Below are positions 6,710-9,590 of a stretch of 9,590 nucleotides of DNA, in pieces (within the stretch, counting starts at the first letter, position 1; the number at the start of each line of letters is the position of its first letter). The notes beneath the pieces were generated by a model that searched no databases, was not told the origin of the DNA, and worked only from the letters and a program-made list of their open reading frames with translations. The DNA comes from an uncultured Clostridium sp. (GTDB taxonomy: Bacteria > Bacillota > Clostridia > Lachnospirales > Lachnospiraceae): assembly GCA_900553925.1 (NCBI GenBank), contig USFH01000081.1, positions 1-9,590 of the forward strand. Direction: 5' to 3'. The position numbers and the translations under genes are program-made.

Positions 6710-7972
6710 CTAGTTCAATTCACATGGGCAGCTGATTTTACCTGTAATCGCAGACGCTGCTGCAACCGCCGGGCTTGCCAGATATACCTCGGAATCTACA
6801 TGTCCCATACGTCCGACGAAATTACGGTTGGTTGTAGAAACACACTTTTCACCGGCTGCCATAACACCCATATGTCCACCTAAGCATGGTCCACAGGTTG
6901 GAGTTGACACGATTGCACCTGCCTCAATAAATGCCTTTGTCAGACCTTCTTCGAGCATCTGCAGATAAACCTCCTGTGTGCCCGGGATAACGATCACACG
7001 TACCCCCTTTGCCACATGTCTGCCCTTGATGATATCCGCAGCGATACGCATATCAGAGATTCTTCCGTTTGTACAGGAACCGATGACTACCTGATCAATC
7101 TTGATATCACCGACTTCATCGATTGTCTTTGTATTCTCCGGAAGATGCGGGAATGCAACGGTTGGCTTTAAGGTTGAAAGGTCAATCGTATATTCCTCAT
7201 CGTATACTGCATCGGCATCTGCCTCATACTTTGTATATGTCTTTGTAGAATGTTCCTTCATATATGCTTCTGTCTGCTCATCGACTGGGAAGATACCGTT
7301 CTTCGCACCTGCCTCGATTGCCATGTTCGCAATTGTGAAGCGATCGTCCATGGTAAGGTTCTTGATACCCTCACCTACAAATTCCATAGACTTATAGAGT
7401 GCGCCGTCCACACCGATCATACCAATGATATGAAGGATCACATCTTTTCCGCTGATATATGGTGCTTTCTCTCCTACGATATTAAACTTGATTGCAGATG
7501 GCACCTTGAACCATGCCTTGCCCGTCACCATACCGGCTGCCATATCCGTACTGCCGACACCTGTGGAGAACGCGCCAAGGGCACCATAGGTACATGTATG
7601 TGAATCGGCTCCGATGCATGTCTCGCCTGCAACGATCAATCCTTTTTCCGGAAGCAATGCGTGCTCGATTCCCATCTCTCCGACATCGAAGAAATTCACG
7701 ATCTCATTTTCTCCGGAGAACTCACGTACGCATTTACAATGCTCTGCACTCTTAATATCTTTATTCGGTGTGAAGTGATCCATAACAAGTGCAATCTTGC
7801 TCTTATCAAACACTTCCTTCTTATTAAACTTTTCCATCTCATGAATGGCAACCGGTGTTGTGACATCGTTACCAAGCACTAAGTCCAAATCTGCCTCAAT
7901 CAACTGTCCTGCTTCCACACTTGCAAGACCTGCATGTTTCGCAAGTATTTTCTGCGTCATGGTCATTCCCAT
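6710..7972 (-). CDS. leuC: 3-Isopropylmalate dehydratase large subunit
   Basis: This is the iron-sulfur subunit of isopropylmalate isomerase in leucine synthesis, of the aconitase family. From the chosen start it has 420 residues, the length of the LeuC type that pairs with a separate small LeuD. The three expected [4Fe-4S] ligands are Cys300 in VIGSCTNGRISD and Cys360 and Cys363 in PTCGPCLGGHMG. Other family motifs are VMDHFTPNKD, GADSHTCTYGALGAFSTGVGSTD and NRNFVGRMGH. Three nearby ATG codons compete; AGGAGG at 7981-7986 is eight bases before the one at 7970-7972, which is preferred over 7978. It is the first gene of the cluster, facing a divergent LysR regulator, and so is the likely direct target of that regulator. 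Homoaconitase is a related alternative but the leuD/leuB neighbours argue against it. Confidence 0.97.
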   Translation of the reverse strand: MGMTMTQKILAKHAGLASVEAGQLIEADLDLVLGNDVTTPVAIHEMEKFNKKEVFDKSKIALVMDHFTPNKDIKSAEHCKCVREFSGENEIVNFFDVGEMGIEHALLPEKGLIVAGETCIGADSHTCTYGALGAFSTGVGSTDMAAGMVTGKAWFKVPSAIKFNIVGEKAPYISGKDVILHIIGMIGVDGALYKSMEFVGEGIKNLTMDDRFTIANMAIEAGAKNGIFPVDEQTEAYMKEHSTKTYTKYEADADAVYDEEYTIDLSTLKPTVAFPHLPENTKTIDEVGDIKIDQVVIGSCTNGRISDMRIAADIIKGRHVAKGVRVIVIPGTQEVYLQMLEEGLTKAFIEAGAIVSTPTCGPCLGGHMGVMAAGEKCVSTTNRNFVGRMGHVDSEVYLASPAVAAASAITGKISCPCELN

Positions 7973-7980
7973 AATCATTT

Positions 7981-7986
7981 CCTCCT
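7981..7986 (-). promoter_or_regulatory. Ribosome binding site deciding the leuC start
   Basis: A perfect AGGAGG lies eight bases before the ATG at 7970-7972. The upstream ATG at 7976-7978 is only about two bases away, too close for initiation. Confidence 0.85.
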
Positions 7987-8007
7987 AGTTCTACTAATAA
8001 TGCTAAA

Positions 8008-8037
8008 ATCATACCATATTTCTTTCTATAATTACAA
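8008..8037 (-). promoter_or_regulatory. Candidate promoter of the leuC operon
   Basis: On the minus strand TTGTAA (8032-8037) and TATGAT (8008-8013) are spaced by 18 bases; the -10 box matches five of six consensus positions. Transcription would begin near 8001, about 30 bases before leuC. The weak -35 box fits a promoter needing an activator, and a LysR-type dyad lies just upstream. Confidence 0.55.
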
Positions 8038-8058
8038 TATATAATATGAATACCGTTT

Positions 8059-8073
8059 ATAACTTGTGGTTAT
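8059..8073. promoter_or_regulatory. LysR-type T-N11-A operator between leuC and lysR
   Basis: ATAACTTGTGGTTAT has five-base arms around a five-base centre and contains the T-N11-A pattern that LysR-family regulators recognise. Its centre is about 65 bases upstream of the predicted leuC transcription start, the usual place of the recognition site for this family. It also overlaps the -35 box of the candidate lysR promoter, which would give the usual negative autoregulation. Binding is inferred from position and pattern. Confidence 0.6.
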
Positions 8074-8092
8074 GGTTTAGATATGCTATATT
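8064..8092 (+). promoter_or_regulatory. Candidate promoter of the lysR gene
   Basis: TTGTGG (8064-8069) and TATATT (8087-8092) are spaced by 17 bases. The -35 is weak and lies inside the T-N11-A dyad. A competing candidate -10 is the perfect TATAAT at 8112-8117, which lacks a good -35. Either gives an untranslated leader of roughly 75-100 bases. Confidence 0.4.
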
Positions 8093-8124
8093 AAATCCAG
8101 CTGAAATTATTTATAATATGAAAA

Positions 8125-8152
8125 TGGAATATTATCTATATAGAATATTCCA
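8125..8152. promoter_or_regulatory. Nine-base-arm dyad in the lysR leader
   Basis: TGGAATATT and AATATTCCA are separated by ten bases, with a smaller palindrome CTATATAG in the centre. It lies between the candidate lysR promoter and the lysR start. It could be a protein site or a leader hairpin. It has no U-tract of a terminator, and its sequence differs from the T-N11-A box at 8059. Confidence 0.45.
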
Positions 8153-8199
8153 ATGTTATAGGAAAGATTCGTTTATACGGAAAGAAATGAGAGGATGTT

Positions 8200-9228
8200 A
8201 TGTTTGATAATCTGAATTATTACAGAGTATTTTATACCGTTGCAAATACCGGAAATATCAGCAAGGCTGCCGATATGCTTTTCATCAGTCAGCCTGCGAT
8301 CTCGAAAGCAATCTCCAAGCTTGAGGACGGACTGCATGTGAAGCTCTTTCTGCGTTCTTCCAAGGGCGTGACTATGACGGACGAGGGGCAGGTGCTATAC
8401 AGCCATATCGAGAAAGCATTCTCGAATATCTCACAGGGGGAGGACGAGATCCGACATATCCATGAGCTCGGCATCGGACAGGTACGAATCGGTGTCAGTA
8501 CCTCTCTTTGCAAACATATTTTATTAGACAAACTGCAGACCTTTATCTCAGAAAATCCGCATATCAAGATTATCATCGACTGTCATTCCACGGTCAACAC
8601 ACTGAAGCTTCTGAATGACGGGCGCATCGACATCGGACTGATCTGCAAGACAGATATCCCTGCCGGCTTTGAATATCAGGATGTCAGCACGATTCACGAC
8701 ATCTTCGTCGTAAATGAAACTTACCTCTCCAACCTGCACCTGCGGGAACAGGAGGAGCTAGTGCCGGAGCAAGTAAACCCATGGCTTTTCGCCGGAAATC
8801 TGATTGGAATTATGGGGAATATACAGGATGCTGGTACAGACGAAAGCCGAAAGAATAGCAGATTGTCTGTACAATCCGAAAATGAAGCCGGATTTGCCAT
8901 GAAAGATATTTTGGAAAAATCAAATCTGATGTTACTGGAAAAGAATAATATCACACGAACGCATATTGATGATTATCTGGAATCTGAGGTCATTCACCCT
9001 CAGCAGATCCTCGAAGTGAATAATATGGATCTGCTGATTGACTTTGCCGCCATCGGTATGGGGGTTGCAAGTGTTGTGCGGGAATTTGCAACCGATTATC
9101 TGGCAGCCGGCCAGATTTTAGAACTTCCACTCTCCCATCCGGTTGCAGAGCGCACTGTCGGGTTCGTATATCCGAAAAGCCGGGAGAAATCAGAAGTATT
9201 ACGGAAATTTCTTGGGATGTGGGGATGA
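8200..9228 (+). CDS. LysR-family transcriptional regulator, probable regulator of the leu/ilv cluster
   Basis: Residues 1-60 form the family's winged helix-turn-helix: FDNLNYYRVFYTVANTGNISKAADMLFISQPAISKAISKLED, followed by LFLRSSKGVTMTDEG. The linker helix runs to about 90 and the effector domain from about 93 (GQVRIGVSTSL) onward, with RIDIGLI and AAIGMGVASVV motifs typical of the family. At 342 residues it is longer than the usual 290-310; the extra length lies at about 178-240 inside the effector domain and ends where the family pattern resumes at SNLMLLEKNNITRTHIDDYL. The ATG follows GAGAGG at five bases. Its divergent position facing leuC and the shared T-N11-A dyad point to activation of the leucine genes, perhaps in response to a pathway intermediate. 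The effector is not shown by the sequence. The stop codon abuts a palindromic repeat array. Confidence 0.9.
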   Translation: MFDNLNYYRVFYTVANTGNISKAADMLFISQPAISKAISKLEDGLHVKLFLRSSKGVTMTDEGQVLYSHIEKAFSNISQGEDEIRHIHELGIGQVRIGVSTSLCKHILLDKLQTFISENPHIKIIIDCHSTVNTLKLLNDGRIDIGLICKTDIPAGFEYQDVSTIHDIFVVNETYLSNLHLREQEELVPEQVNPWLFAGNLIGIMGNIQDAGTDESRKNSRLSVQSENEAGFAMKDILEKSNLMLLEKNNITRTHIDDYLESEVIHPQQILEVNNMDLLIDFAAIGMGVASVVREFATDYLAAGQILELPLSHPVAERTVGFVYPKSREKSEVLRKFLGMWG

Positions 9229-9283
9229 ACTGAGCAGCGCTACTTGTAATTACCTGAGCAATCAGCCGCAAGATGCAAATATA
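9229..9283 (+). repeat. Palindromic repeat array, short unit plus degenerate long unit
   Basis: The array begins at the lysR stop codon. AACTGAGCAGCGCTACTTGT closely matches the short unit at 9417-9440. It is followed by TACCTGAGCA and a stump of the long unit (CAGCCGCAAGATGCA) that has lost its 3' hairpin half. No gene is visible here. Confidence 0.75.
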
Positions 9284-9351
9284 ATAACCTGAGCACGCAG
9301 TCGCAAGATGCTTCGCATCTTGCCGACTATGGTGCTTCGCACTTTTATATG
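9284..9351 (+). repeat. Long palindromic repeat unit, copy 1
   Basis: The unit opens with ATAACCTGAGCACGCAG. Its first hairpin is 9299-9328: stem AGTCG+CAAGATGC, loop TTC, with one bulged C on the 3' side. Its second is GTGC-TTC-GCAC at 9332-9342. Compared with the two other long copies, the inner stem letters change on both sides together. Confidence 0.85.
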
Positions 9352-9416
9352 ATAACCCAAGCATGCAGCCACAAGTCGCTTCGCGACTTGCCGGCTGTAG
9401 TGCTGCGCACAGAATA
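9352..9416 (+). repeat. Long palindromic repeat unit, copy 2
   Basis: The lead is ATAACCCAAGCATGCAG. The first hairpin at 9367-9396 has inner stem CAAGTCGC-TTC-GCGACTTG and outer pairs AGCC/GGCT where copy 1 has AGTC/GACT, a paired change. The second hairpin is GTGC-TGC-GCAC at 9400-9410. Confidence 0.85.
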
Positions 9417-9440
9417 ATAAGCTGAGCAACGCTACTTGTA
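9417..9440 (+). repeat. Short repeat unit
   Basis: ATAAGCTGAGCAACGCTACT, plus four more bases, has the common lead but no hairpin part. It is nearly identical to the first unit right after lysR. The array is therefore a mosaic of short and long units. Confidence 0.8.
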
Positions 9441-9507
9441 ATAACCTGAGCACGCAGTCGCAAGCTACTCCGTAGCTTGCCGACTATGGTGCTTCGCACC
9501 ATAGAAA
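9441..9507 (+). repeat. Long palindromic repeat unit, copy 3
   Basis: The lead ATAACCTGAGCACGCAG equals copy 1. The first hairpin at 9456-9485 has inner stem CAAGCTAC-TCC-GTAGCTTG inside AGTCG/CGACT. The second is longer here, TATGGTGC-TTC-GCACCATA at 9485-9503. The unit runs into the terminator hairpin. Confidence 0.85.
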
Positions 9508-9508
9508 C

Positions 9509-9568
9509 AGAAAAAGACAGCCATGCGTGGTTTTCTGCGAGCAGAACCACGCATGGCTGTCTTTTTCT
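9509..9568. terminator. Strong bidirectional intrinsic terminator
   Basis: Two perfectly complementary 24-base arms (9509-9532 and 9545-9568) enclose a small further stem, CTG-CGAG-CAG. The GC-rich core (GACAGCCATGCGTGG) is bordered by AAAAA on the left and TTTTT on the right, so it can stop transcription from both sides. It would end the lysR transcript and any converging gene beyond the right edge. Confidence 0.85.
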
Positions 9569-9572
9569 ATTT

Positions 9573-9590
9573 CTGCGTTGCTCAGGTTAT
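9573..9590 (-). repeat. Inverted copy of the repeat lead
   Basis: CTGCGTTGCTCAGGTTAT is the reverse complement of ATAACCTGAGCAACGCAG, the lead of the array units with one extra A. It lies just beyond the terminator at the window edge and pairs with 9441-9457, closing a 150-base block. The array may continue outside. Confidence 0.8.

Noticed and set aside
8093..8199. Riboswitch in the lysR leader
   Set aside because: Only an AT-rich dyad is visible; no conserved riboswitch core or terminator is recognisable.
8990..9550. Minus-strand ORF of 186 codons over the lysR end and the repeat array
   Set aside because: It lies antisense to lysR and through palindromic repeats, giving a repetitive low-quality protein; it is a shadow.
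9229..9590. CRISPR array
   Set aside because: Units differ in length (24 to 68 bases), have no unique spacers between identical repeats, and are themselves palindromic.

Overview
The window looks like a chromosomal segment of a low-to-moderate-GC Firmicute, most likely a gut Clostridium-group bacterium (Lachnospiraceae-like). This rests on protein style, strong AGGAGG-type ribosome sites, the two-subunit LeuC/LeuD arrangement, and a transpeptidase of the type common in that group. The species cannot be named from the sequence alone.

Most of the window (about 1-7972) is one long minus-strand gene cluster for branched-chain amino acid synthesis. In transcription order it holds leuC, leuD, an unrecognised zinc-ribbon membrane protein, leuB, ilvD, ilvB and, overlapping the ilvB stop codon, the first 207 codons of a membrane-anchored cell-wall protein that runs off the left edge. 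IlvB makes acetolactate and IlvD makes the 2-keto acids of valine and isoleucine. LeuC/LeuD isomerise isopropylmalate and LeuB oxidises it toward leucine. The steps for IlvC, LeuA and the acetolactate synthase small subunit (IlvN/IlvH) are not encoded here.

From 7973 to 8199 lies a divergent control region. It has a candidate leuC promoter, a LysR-type T-N11-A dyad centred near -65 of that promoter, and a candidate lysR promoter whose -35 falls inside the same dyad. A LysR-family regulator (8200-9228, plus strand) follows and probably controls the cluster.

Inside the cluster, the 277-base gap between leuB and ilvD holds a 155-base imperfect palindrome. Its 3' half is crossed by a 38-codon ORF with a dense run of Val/Leu codons that stops 19 bases before the ilvD start, a possible attenuation or coupling leader. 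The gap between ilvD and ilvB has a candidate internal promoter and a small dyad.

The right end (9229-9590) has no credible gene. It holds an array of palindromic repeat units, each led by a variant of ATAACCTGAGCA. Three long units carry hairpins whose stems differ between copies but stay complementary. The array ends in a very strong bidirectional terminator hairpin and an inverted copy of the repeat lead. This array and the ilvD leader are the two most unusual features of the window.
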